Positions 21,160-29,742 of a DNA stretch of 64,000 nucleotides are shown piece by piece. The notes under the pieces were generated by a model, which saw only the letters and a list, made by a program, of their open reading frames with translations, searched no databases and had not been told where the DNA came from. The stretch's first letter is position 1. Each line of letters begins with the position of its first letter. The stretch comes from an uncultured Alphaproteobacteria bacterium. Its GTDB lineage: Bacteria > Pseudomonadota > Alphaproteobacteria > Caulobacterales > Caulobacteraceae. The position numbers and the translations under genes are program-made. Location: NCBI GenBank assembly GCA_903860975.1, contig CAIOSI010000013.1, forward strand, positions 31,391 to 95,390, read 5' to 3'.

Positions 21160-21887
21160 GCCCGCGTCACCTTGGCGTCGAATAGATACCCCGCGCCTCG
21201 GTAGGTCTTGATGATTTCGCCTTCGACGCAGGCGTGCAGCTTGCGGCGCAGCCGGCTGATCTGCACGTCGACGGCGCGATCGAAGACCTCTGTCTGCGAA
21301 CCACGGGCCTGCTCAAGGAGCTGGTCGCGGGAAAGGATCCGTTGCGGGTTTTCCAAGAATACGCTCAGCAGGGAAAATTCTCCGCCGGTGAGTAGGATCG
21401 TCGGGCCGTTGGGTGCTCGCAGTTGGCGGCGCAGCGTGTCCACGACGAAGCCCTGGAAATGATAGGTCTTGCCCCGCCGGGGCGCGCCGCCGCGGACCTC
21501 ATCTAGGCGACGGAACACTGCGCGCACCCGCGCCAGCAACTCGCGCGGACTACAAGGCTTGGGGAGATAGTCATCGGCGCCCAACTCCAGACCCAAGACC
21601 CGGTCCACCTCGTCGCCCATGGCGCTCACCATGACGATGGCTGGACCGCCGGTCTCAGATAATCGACGACATATCGACAGCCCATCCTCACCAGGCAACA
21701 TGACGTCCAGCACGATCAGGTCGATAGGGGCCGCCGCCAGAGCCTGCTCCATACTCACCGCGTCTTTAGCGGCGTGGAGTTGATACCCATGCTCGGTGAG
21801 GTAGCCCACGACCTGCTCACGCAGCTCGCCGTCATCGTCGACAACCAGAATATGTCGGGCGGGCAGGGCGTTGGGCTGGCTGTTCAT
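21156..21887 (-). CDS. OmpR-family response regulator
   Basis: This 243-residue regulator has a receiver with VVDDDGE, phospho-acceptor D61 in LDVMLPGEDG and K in LPKPCSP, and an OmpR/PhoB winged helix with VFDRAVDVQISRLRRKL and KTYRGAGYLF. I chose the ATG at 21885-21887, which has AAGGAGAGG immediately upstream; a longer frame starting at 21950 lacks such a site. It is co-transcribed with the downstream kinase. The Spy/LTXXQ-like gene at 21959-22498 lies upstream on the same strand. Confidence 0.93.
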   Translation of the reverse strand: MNSQPNALPARHILVVDDDGELREQVVGYLTEHGYQLHAAKDAVSMEQALAAAPIDLIVLDVMLPGEDGLSICRRLSETGGPAIVMVSAMGDEVDRVLGLELGADDYLPKPCSPRELLARVRAVFRRLDEVRGGAPRRGKTYHFQGFVVDTLRRQLRAPNGPTILLTGGEFSLLSVFLENPQRILSRDQLLEQARGSQTEVFDRAVDVQISRLRRKLHACVEGEIIKTYRGAGYLFDAKVTRA

Positions 21888-21958
21888 GGCCTCTCCTTCC
21901 GCACGATTGTGGCGCGCCGACAACGATGCCGCCACAATCTGCAAGAACACCTCGCGAC

Positions 21959-22498
21959 TTAATCGCGAGGCATAGGGGTGCCCGGAGGCCGACCGTCCAT
22001 CGGACCGCGCCCCGCCGCCCCAACCCCATGATGGTCCCCGCGCTTGCGCTCATCGCCACCGTGCATACGCTGCAAAGCGTCAAACACTTGGCGCTGGTCG
22101 GAACTCAGAGCCGCGTAGAAGGCTCGAACTGCCTCGGCGTGCCGCTGGTTCATAGCCGCACGTTGCGCCTCACGGCGGGCCATTTCGTCAAGCCGTTGCG
22201 GCGTTGTCTGGATCCCGGCCTGGCCTGACGAGCCCCTATTCTCAGGCGGCTTCATGGCCGGCTTGTGGGATTGCAAGAAGGCCGCCAGGGCCGGCTCCTG
22301 ATCGGGACGCAGACGAAGGATCGTTCGCAGGTCTTGCGCGTGTTGGCCCTCGTGCGCCTCGCGCACAGCTTGCCTGTCGCCCGCGGCTTCTTGCTGGCGG
22401 TGGTGATCGTCCTGAGCCTGGGCGGCCGGAATGGCCACTGTGGTCGCGCCAATCGCGATCACGGCGGAAAGGACGCCGGCGCGTATCGTTCGTCTCAT
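21959..22498 (-). CDS. Spy/CpxP-like LTXXQ-motif periplasmic protein
   Basis: The 179-residue product has a signal peptide (MRRTIRAGVLSAVIAIG to about residue 29, AAQA) and a helical, charge-rich body. Two LTXXQ-like repeats can be seen: LRLRPDQEPALAAFL (about 62-76) and ALSSDQRQVFDAL (about 129-141). Spy and CpxP act as periplasmic chaperones or as inhibitors and metal-responsive partners of a sensor kinase. Its place just upstream of an OmpR/EnvZ-type pair makes such a feedback role likely. The C-terminal tail is rich in Gly, His and Arg, which might bind metal. Confidence 0.85.
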   Translation of the reverse strand: MRRTIRAGVLSAVIAIGATTVAIPAAQAQDDHHRQQEAAGDRQAVREAHEGQHAQDLRTILRLRPDQEPALAAFLQSHKPAMKPPENRGSSGQAGIQTTPQRLDEMARREAQRAAMNQRHAEAVRAFYAALSSDQRQVFDALQRMHGGDERKRGDHHGVGAAGRGPMDGRPPGTPMPRD

Positions 22499-22934
22499 CT
22501 GGAATTCCTCGATTTTCGACGCAAACTGGATAGCACCGCTGGTCGCCAGAGAAATTTCGTCGCGTGAGACGTGCCCGAAACGAGGCGGTAACAGACGCCC
22601 GATGCGGCCGGAGCATTCTGTTGCTGTATGAGCCTGTTCAAGAGGTGTTGTGCCTCATCTTTTCCGTAAGCTGTTGGAGCCGAAGAGATTTGCATCTAAG
22701 CCACGAATGAGGTCTCAAAGGCGCGGCGGTTACCGTCCCCAGGGGCTTGCCATGCGGCGAAAGCTCGCAACTATCGTGGGAAATCGGCGCGTGGCGAACT
22801 GTTGCGGACTTCGATGCTGGGCTGAAACGTTCGAGACGTGGCGGAAGTGGCTAAGGGCGATATCTGTAGCCCTGGGTCATTGGCTGGACACAATCATGCT
22901 CGATCGATCGAACCGTCTTGAGGGATACGAGTAG
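22499..22934. other. Intergenic region, 436 bp, between divergent genes
   Basis: This stretch separates the Spy-like gene from the autotransporter gene, so it should hold both promoters. I see no convincing ORF, tRNA or stable hairpin. Just before the autotransporter start there is a GAGGG (22920-22924) that may be its ribosome-binding site. Confidence 0.5.
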
Positions 22935-25900
22935 ATGACTGGGTATTTTTCGCCGGACGCCCCCCGGGACGCGGCCCAGAACACCCTGGGAGCGCCTGAG
23001 CCTCGGCGTGCGTTGAAGCGTTTTTTGCGTTTCGGACCCTCGATGGTCAGCCTTTCGGCGTTGATTTTGGCAGCGCCTGCACTGGCGCAGACCACACTGA
23101 GCAGCAGCACGACAACACCTCAGGTGACATCTAAGACGGGTGACCTGACGATCAACTCCGGTATTTCGGTGAAACCGACATCCGGGACCGCGGTGACCAT
23201 CGACAGCAACAATGCTGTCACCAACGGCGGCATTCTCGAATTCCAGAACCTCAGCAATGTGACCGGCGTCGTAATCCAGGGCGGTCATACCGGGACATTC
23301 ACCAACAACGGCACGATCCAGGTGGACGACACCACATCGCGATCCATCAACAAGTCCGGTATTCCAAGCGGGCCCCTAGATAACGGCACGAACCGTTACG
23401 CCATCCACATCATCGGGCCTGGCGACTTCACCGGCGACATTATCAACGCAACGACCGGAACCGGCATCCTGGTCAAGGGCGATACGTCCGCCGGCATTTT
23501 CGCGGAAACCAATCTCGTCGGCGCGCTCAACAACGGCGGCGCCCTCAGTGTGACCGGCAACAACAGCTTTGGCATTCAGACGACGGGCTCGGTGAGCGGG
23601 AAAGTAACACTCGGGGGCACCATCAGCGCCGTCGGGCAAGGCACGCAGGCGGTGAACCTTGGCGGCAATATCGGCGGACAGGTCCTGATCAACGGCACGG
23701 TCAGCGCGACCGGTTTTTCCTTCACCACCCGTAGCACCGATCCGAATTTCCTAAAGCAACTGACGGCGGAGAACCTCGCTCTGGGCGGGCCCGCCGTCAC
23801 GATCGGCGGTAGCGTCGCCAATGGCGTCCTGGTCGATATCGCCAGTGTCGATTCAACGGGCGTCACACTGACATCTACCGGAACTGTCAGCGCCTTCGGC
23901 TCGGCGCCGGCGATCATCATCGGTGGCGCTGCAGGCAAGAATATAACCCTGGGAAACGTCGGCACGGGTCTCGACGCCTTTGGCCTTGAGATCAAAGGCA
24001 ACGTAATTGGCAGCGGCGTCTACGACGGCATCGCAGCGAATGGCGTTCAGGTGGGCGTGGCGAACGGCGGGACCGTCGACACCACAGGCGGCATCCACGT
24101 CAACGGCACCGTCGGCGCCGCAGCCTATGCCGCCAGCGCCACAGCCCTTCACCTCAACGGCACGATCGCGCCAATTCTGCGCAACGACGGCACCATCAGC
24201 GCGACTTTGGGCTCGGACGCAGCGGGCACAACGGCCACCGCGCTGATCATTGAGGCGGGCTCCAAAACACCGTTCCTTCAGAACGCCAGCACGATCACGG
24301 CTTCGGCCGTCGGCCAGCAGGCCAACGTCGCGGCCATCGTCGACAAGTCCGGCACCTTGTCTCGCATTGAGAACATCGGAACAATCGGCGCAGCGCGCTC
24401 CCTGAGCGACCTTACTCAGCCGGTAACGGGCCACGCAACGGCGCTCGATCTGCATCTCAACACGACCGGCGTGAGTTTGCTCCAATACGAACCGACTGGC
24501 GGCGCGCTTACGCCCAGCATAACCGGTGCCGTAACATTGGGCTCAGGAAACAACACCGTGAATATCCTGGCCGGTACGCTGAAGGGCGACCTCGACCTGG
24601 GCTCAGGCGCGAGTTCCTTGACGATCTATAACGGGTCGACCGTCACAGGTGCTTTGAACGCGGCGGGTGGGACCGTGGCCCTGAACGTCGGGACCGGCAC
24701 CCTTCAAATCAACAACGCAAGCCATCTCAATCTCACCAGCCTGACGCTGGGGGCCGCAAGTTCACTCATCCTGACCGCCGACCCTTCGGCTGGCGGCGCG
24801 ACAAGCCTGAACGTCGCTGGCACAGCCACGATCGCCAATGGCGCCAAGATCGGCGTACGATTCAATGCGATTCAACTGGGGAGCGTCACCTACACCCTGA
24901 TCCATGCCACGCAGCTCAATGCTGGAACGCTCAACAGCAACCTGCTGGGCAGTGTGCCCTACCTCTATAATTCCAGCCTGCAGACCAACGCTGCGGCCGG
25001 AACAGTATCGGCAACCGTATCTCTGAAGACGGCCGCGCAGCTTGCGCTGCCCACAAACACGGCCGGCGCCTACCAGGCGGTGATCAACAACATCGGTCGC
25101 GACAAAGGGCTCCAAGGCGCGCTCCTGATCCAAGACAACCGCGCAAGCCTGATCAATTTCTATAATCAGTTGCTGCCAAATCACTCCGGCAGCCTGTTCA
25201 ACATCATGGCCGGTGGCGTGAGCGCTTTTGGGCGACCGCTCGATGACCGCCAAGATCCAGTGGGCGGTGGCTTCTGGATGCAGGAAACCAACGTCGGGGT
25301 ATTTGCCAACGGCCAGACCGATGACCCCGGCTACAAAGGTTGGAGCCTTGGCGCGGTCGCCGGCTACGAGATCCCGAGAACCCCACTTGGCATTCTGGGC
25401 GTGACATTCGGTGCCAGCACCAACCAGGTTTATCAAGACGCGACTGACGCTGCAGAAAACCTCCACTCGATCCTGTTCGACGCTGGCGTTTATTGGCGGA
25501 TGACGAAGGGAGGCTTCTCGGCGAACGCCCGGGTGGCCGGCGATTACGCCCGCGTAACCAGCGTTCGCGTTATCGAGGTGCTGGGCGGCGACGGACTTGC
25601 GGTCGGCCGCACCGCTGATGGCCGATGGAACGCGTTCGGCTTCAACGCCCGCGCCATGGCCAGCTACGAGGCCCATCTCGGTCGCAACATATATCTGCGG
25701 CCTGAGGTGAGCCTGGACTATGTCCGCCTCGCCGAGGGTTCCTATACCGAGACCGGAGGCGGCAATGGCATGGACCTCGCCGTAGGCGTGCGCACCAGCT
25801 CGCGGGCATCGGCCTTTGCTGGCGTTGCGGTTGGCGCGCTCTACGGCCCAGACCGCTCGTGGGGACCCGAAGCCCTTGTTGGCTACCGATCCGTTGCCAG

Positions 25901-26111
25901 TGAGACGCTGGGCGCAACGACGGCGAAGTTCGTTGGGGGCAGCGACCAGTTCACGCTCGGCGCTGACAATATTCCAGGCTCGGGCGCAGTCGCGCATCTG
26001 TCGGTGAAGGGCGAGAACGGCTCGGGCGGTTTTGCGATCGAAACAGGTGCCGAGGCTCGCAGCGGCCTGAACATCTACGACCTACGCGTGACAGGTCACC
26101 TTCAGTTCTAG
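22935..26111 (+). CDS. Type V autotransporter adhesin-like protein
   Basis: This 1058-residue outer-membrane protein has an extended signal region whose hydrophobic part (about residues 37-51) ends in ALAQ. A passenger rich in Gly, Thr, Asn and Ser (about 55-780) has the repeating NNGTI, GTIS and GTVS pattern of a beta-helix, as in adhesins. The C-terminal autotransporter barrel (about 795-1058) ends in HLQF, with the terminal Phe needed by the BAM complex. No protease motif is seen. It lies next to a sensor kinase gene set and a second autotransporter, so a surface or biofilm role under their control is possible. The exact ligand is unknown. Confidence 0.88.
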   Translation: MTGYFSPDAPRDAAQNTLGAPEPRRALKRFLRFGPSMVSLSALILAAPALAQTTLSSSTTTPQVTSKTGDLTINSGISVKPTSGTAVTIDSNNAVTNGGILEFQNLSNVTGVVIQGGHTGTFTNNGTIQVDDTTSRSINKSGIPSGPLDNGTNRYAIHIIGPGDFTGDIINATTGTGILVKGDTSAGIFAETNLVGALNNGGALSVTGNNSFGIQTTGSVSGKVTLGGTISAVGQGTQAVNLGGNIGGQVLINGTVSATGFSFTTRSTDPNFLKQLTAENLALGGPAVTIGGSVANGVLVDIASVDSTGVTLTSTGTVSAFGSAPAIIIGGAAGKNITLGNVGTGLDAFGLEIKGNVIGSGVYDGIAANGVQVGVANGGTVDTTGGIHVNGTVGAAAYAASATALHLNGTIAPILRNDGTISATLGSDAAGTTATALIIEAGSKTPFLQNASTITASAVGQQANVAAIVDKSGTLSRIENIGTIGAARSLSDLTQPVTGHATALDLHLNTTGVSLLQYEPTGGALTPSITGAVTLGSGNNTVNILAGTLKGDLDLGSGASSLTIYNGSTVTGALNAAGGTVALNVGTGTLQINNASHLNLTSLTLGAASSLILTADPSAGGATSLNVAGTATIANGAKIGVRFNAIQLGSVTYTLIHATQLNAGTLNSNLLGSVPYLYNSSLQTNAAAGTVSATVSLKTAAQLALPTNTAGAYQAVINNIGRDKGLQGALLIQDNRASLINFYNQLLPNHSGSLFNIMAGGVSAFGRPLDDRQDPVGGGFWMQETNVGVFANGQTDDPGYKGWSLGAVAGYEIPRTPLGILGVTFGASTNQVYQDATDAAENLHSILFDAGVYWRMTKGGFSANARVAGDYARVTSVRVIEVLGGDGLAVGRTADGRWNAFGFNARAMASYEAHLGRNIYLRPEVSLDYVRLAEGSYTETGGGNGMDLAVGVRTSSRASAFAGVAVGALYGPDRSWGPEALVGYRSVASETLGATTAKFVGGSDQFTLGADNIPGSGAVAHLSVKGENGSGGFAIETGAEARSGLNIYDLRVTGHLQF

Positions 26112-26569
26112 GGACCTGAACAGCGACGGCTCGAAGGCCTCGCTCGTTCATCGCCGCAGCCTGGCGCGATTATCCTTGGGCCGAGGTCTGCGGTCAGAGC
26201 GTCCAGCGGCCTTCAAGCTGGGAAGGTCAGCCCCGCGAGGTGGAGCGTGAGCGGTAAGACATTGGCCTCTGGGACGACCTTAACCTCGTCTAGAACCGCC
26301 GCTCGAGGGAGGGCCTGATCGTCATCGACCCCGTGGCGGAATTTCCCTGGGCTAGAACCCGAGTGGCGCTGTGGATCGATGAAAAACGGCTGGGTTAAAA
26401 GGCAGACGTCCCGGCGGGCCTGGAGATCGCCCAGACGCCCTGGCGCGCCTCGTCGCCTTAGAGAGCGTCGGCAACCCGTTTGCTAAAGCTGGCATGACAA
26501 CCGAGACGTGGCCTGGCCCGCGCTCCGCACAGCAGTGCTCTCGTATGAAGCCACAAGGCGTCTCTGATT
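26112..26569. other. Intergenic region, 458 bp, no intact gene
   Basis: No open frame with family likeness is found between the autotransporter and the receiver gene. The base composition looks coding-like and there are short frames broken by stops, so it may hold a decayed gene. I see no convincing terminator after the autotransporter stop. Confidence 0.4.
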
Positions 26570-26962
26570 TCAGACGAGCGTCGCCTCGCCGCCATAGCCA
26601 GACGCTATAATTCGACTGATCGCATCAAACAGGACCGGCATAGAAATCGGCTTTTCAATGATATCGTTTGCGCCAGCAGCCACGCAGTCTGCCCGCATAT
26701 TCGCTGTGTTATCGGCTGTGATAACAATAATAGGCAAATCCGCCTTGGCGTCTCTTCTGGCCCGTATACGGCGGATAGCGGTCAAGCCGTCCATGCGCGG
26801 CATTCGCAAGTCCATCAAGACCAAGTCGAAATTATTTTCCTCGATCTTTGTAAGTCCGAGGCAGCCGTCTTCTGCCTCCTCCATCTCAATTCCGCCAGCT
26901 TTCAGCATTTCACCGACAACGCGTCGATTTACAGCATTGTCTTCGACAAATAAAAACTTCAA
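26570..26962 (-). CDS. Single-domain response regulator (receiver only)
   Basis: This 130-residue DivK-like receiver has no output domain. Acidic residues VEDN (6-9), phospho-acceptor D51 in LMDLRMPRMDG, T82 in ITADN and K104 in IEKPIS are all present. It follows the hybrid kinase gene 42 bp downstream and is likely phosphorylated by it. Proteins of this type act by binding kinases or other targets, or as phosphate shuttles. A GC-poorer codon use than its neighbours is visible (ATA, TTA and AAT codons). Confidence 0.9.
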   Translation of the reverse strand: MKFLFVEDNAVNRRVVGEMLKAGGIEMEEAEDGCLGLTKIEENNFDLVLMDLRMPRMDGLTAIRRIRARRDAKADLPIIVITADNTANMRADCVAAGANDIIEKPISMPVLFDAISRIIASGYGGEATLV

Positions 26963-27004
26963 CGCGCTTACTCCATAGCCTGAATTGCGCTCATGGATTA
27001 AATA

Positions 27005-29485
27005 TCACGAAGTCTTACGATGAAGACCGTATTCATTAGCCGTCTCAAGGTCTCGGTTCATTGATTCAATGAATGCGGTTTGCAGTTGCGCGTTGAATGC
27101 GCTGGCTGAGATGGGTTTTCCAATCACAACGCCTGCGCCGTTCGCGTGCAGAGCCGCGACATCATCCGGCGACGGACTAGGCGCCAGCACAGCTATCAAT
27201 CGCACGTCACACTTCGCCAACGCGGCCAGCGCCTCCATTGGCGGCGTTTGGTTGGTGGAAAGCCCAGCCAGATCAACGACAACAATGTCGAAAGCCCTCT
27301 TGGCGAGCAGATCCATGGCGAGAGAAGGTGCCGCGATCGTTTCAACGGCGCGGACCTTGCTGTCGAGCATAGCCCGCAGGATGCTCTGGGACAGCGGGTT
27401 CGGCTCGACAATGAGGATATCGACTTGCCGGAAATCGGTCGCGGCTTCAGGCACCGGCGCAGCAGGGGCCGTTTCAGCCTTGCCCCAAGGGACCCGCACA
27501 GTGAACGTCGAGCCCTGGCCCATCCGACTCTTGAGCGCGATCTCGCCGCCCATGGCCTCGGCGAGGCTCTTGCAGATCGAGAGCCCGAGGCCGGTCCCCG
27601 AATTGAGCCGGGTCAAGCTGCCGTCGACCTGGCCGAAGGACTCAAAGACACGGGTGGTGTCCTCTGCTGAGATCCCGATTCCCGTGTCTTCAACGCACAA
27701 GACCAAGGTCGCTGCATCACCATTGCGCTCAGTCTTTGCGGTTACGGACACCCTGCCTTGGTCGGTGAATTTGATCGCGTTAGAAACGAGGTTGGCCATT
27801 ATTTGCCGCATCCGTGCGACATCCGCCACAATCATACGCGGGGCTGCACCGACATCGAGCTTAAGCTCAAGGCCCTTTTCTCGTGCCCGATCCATCCAAA
27901 GGTCGATCGTTTCTCCCAACAGGGCGTGAAGATCGAAGGTGGTCGGCTTGATCTCGAGCTTGCCATTTTCAATCTTGGCGACGTCAAGGATGTCGTTGAT
28001 GAGATCACGCATGGTTTCGCCAGAAGAATGCACCAGTCGGATCTGTTCTTTCAGGACGGGATCGACAGACTGGTTCGCCAACATCACCTGGGTCATCCCT
28101 AGGATTCCGTTCAGGGGCGTGCGGATTTCATGACTGGTGGTGGCGAGGAATTCGCTGCGGGCCAGCAACGCCTTTTGCAGGGCCTCGTTGAGCGTTTCCA
28201 GAAGAACGTTAGCCTTTCGGGCCTGATCGCGGCCCCTGCGGATCCAGAAGAAGGCGCCTATCAATAGGCACATTAACCCACCGGCCGCAGCGAGCAGGAT
28301 CATCTGGATTACATTGCGCGACCGCGCCAAAGCGATATCGCGCTTGAATTGGCCCGCTTTCAAGGCGTCGATGCGTTCGACTTGGTTGGCGTAATCGAAC
28401 TGCGCGGACATCAGAGCCGAATTCGTCGAGCTCGCCAAGGCGTGGGCTTGGTCATCAAGCCGCTTTAAAGCGCTGAGATGGATAAGGGCGTCATGGTCAT
28501 CGCCCAGCCGCAGATAGGTTTCGTAGGCGGTGGCGTGAAAATCCCGATAGGCCATTTCTGACTTGGCCAGATCAACGCCCTGGAACGTCCGCTCCAGCAG
28601 CGTTTTCGCGGTCAGGACCTGTCCCTGTTTCAAGGCCGCGCGGGCCGAGACACCCAGGAGGTAGGCTCGCTCCTTGGAGCCACTGTCGTTGCTGGTGGCG
28701 CGCAGCCCTGCCGCGACGCTGCGCGCGGCCTCCTGATAGGCACCCTCATCGACTTCGGTGGCCGCGAGATTGCTCAGAATGAAGGCCTGTAGCCTGGGGC
28801 TCTTCATCTTGACAGCGATGTCTAGTGCACGGCGGAATTGATCCTTAGCGGCCCGGTAATTTTTCTGCTCAGTGTAGGCCCTCGCCGTGTTGTTGTAAGC
28901 GGACAGCAGAAGCGCAGGGTCTTTAGGGAAAAGTTCTGCAGACTGCTGGTAATATCTCAGGACCCGCGCGTAATCGCCGGCATCCTGATAGATCGAGCCG
29001 ATCTGCTGCAAAGCCTTCGCCTGACCGCGAGGCTGACTCACGCCGCCGAAGATCCGATAAGCGTTTTGGTAATCAGCCAAAGCTTCTTGAACCCGACCGT
29101 CGGCGACCATGAGGCCGCCCTCGGCCATCAGAAGGTCTGCATGAAGCTTAGAATTCGGTGTGGTCGTGATCGCTGCCTTGAAGGCCTCGTCCAGAACCGG
29201 CTGAGCGTCGCGCTTTCGATCCAAACGAACAAGCGCCTCGCCCTCAAGCCATTGGGCCGTCACGATCTCTATCGATCGTTGTTTCGAGGCGGGCTCGCGT
29301 TTGGCAAGGTTCAGGCCTTGCTGTGCGAAATCGAGGGCGATCTTCGGCTCGCCCATCATCGCGGACTTCGACGACGCGATCGCGAACTCGAAGGTGCCCG
29401 CTGCAAGGGGAGCCGAGGCCTCGGCGAGGGCGGATGAGGCGAGAAGCCAAGCGATGGCCACGATGGGCAGGGATAGTCTGGTCAT
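27005..29485 (-). CDS. TPR-sensor hybrid histidine kinase
   Basis: The 826-residue protein has a signal peptide (1-23), a long periplasmic TPR-type helical region (about 30-380), one membrane helix (394-414), a coiled linker, HisKA with H452 in TTSHEIRTPLNG, a HATPase domain (N569 in NLVSNAIKF; GTGLGLSI about 630-637) and a C-terminal receiver. The receiver keeps D738 in VVVDLAG and K790 in IGKPIS, but the usual acidic pair is only E694-P695, so metal binding may be weak. The single-domain receiver just downstream could be its true output. Similar TPR kinases sense cell-surface or peptide signals. Confidence 0.92.
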   Translation of the reverse strand: MTRLSLPIVAIAWLLASSALAEASAPLAAGTFEFAIASSKSAMMGEPKIALDFAQQGLNLAKREPASKQRSIEIVTAQWLEGEALVRLDRKRDAQPVLDEAFKAAITTTPNSKLHADLLMAEGGLMVADGRVQEALADYQNAYRIFGGVSQPRGQAKALQQIGSIYQDAGDYARVLRYYQQSAELFPKDPALLLSAYNNTARAYTEQKNYRAAKDQFRRALDIAVKMKSPRLQAFILSNLAATEVDEGAYQEAARSVAAGLRATSNDSGSKERAYLLGVSARAALKQGQVLTAKTLLERTFQGVDLAKSEMAYRDFHATAYETYLRLGDDHDALIHLSALKRLDDQAHALASSTNSALMSAQFDYANQVERIDALKAGQFKRDIALARSRNVIQMILLAAAGGLMCLLIGAFFWIRRGRDQARKANVLLETLNEALQKALLARSEFLATTSHEIRTPLNGILGMTQVMLANQSVDPVLKEQIRLVHSSGETMRDLINDILDVAKIENGKLEIKPTTFDLHALLGETIDLWMDRAREKGLELKLDVGAAPRMIVADVARMRQIMANLVSNAIKFTDQGRVSVTAKTERNGDAATLVLCVEDTGIGISAEDTTRVFESFGQVDGSLTRLNSGTGLGLSICKSLAEAMGGEIALKSRMGQGSTFTVRVPWGKAETAPAAPVPEAATDFRQVDILIVEPNPLSQSILRAMLDSKVRAVETIAAPSLAMDLLAKRAFDIVVVDLAGLSTNQTPPMEALAALAKCDVRLIAVLAPSPSPDDVAALHANGAGVVIGKPISASAFNAQLQTAFIESMNRDLETANEYGLHRKTS

Positions 29486-29742
29486 ATTCGCGCCTAAGTG
29501 CGGAAGACGACATAATCTGCCCGAGATTTATTAAGAATAAGCTCTCGCAGCTGATCCTCAGAATCAGAACCGAGTATATCACTGACAAATCGTGGTCTCG
29601 CCAGATCAGCATCTTGCGCTCGGGCAGCCTGGACTTAAGCCGCTTTGCGGCCGAGCTGCGCTAGACCAGCGCTGGACCCGGACAATCATGTCGCGCGAGC
29701 CGTTCTGGCCCGCTACTGGCGCTTGTAGCCCGTCGGCTCGAC

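Noticed and set aside
22838..22880. Possible tRNA-like stretch (GTGGCGGAAGTGG)
   Set aside because: No cloverleaf with anticodon stem, T-arm or CCA-end pairing could be built.
24762..25997. 411-codon frame on the minus strand inside the autotransporter gene
   Set aside because: It lies wholly antisense to a gene with clear autotransporter features; its composition is that of a shadow frame and it has no family motif.
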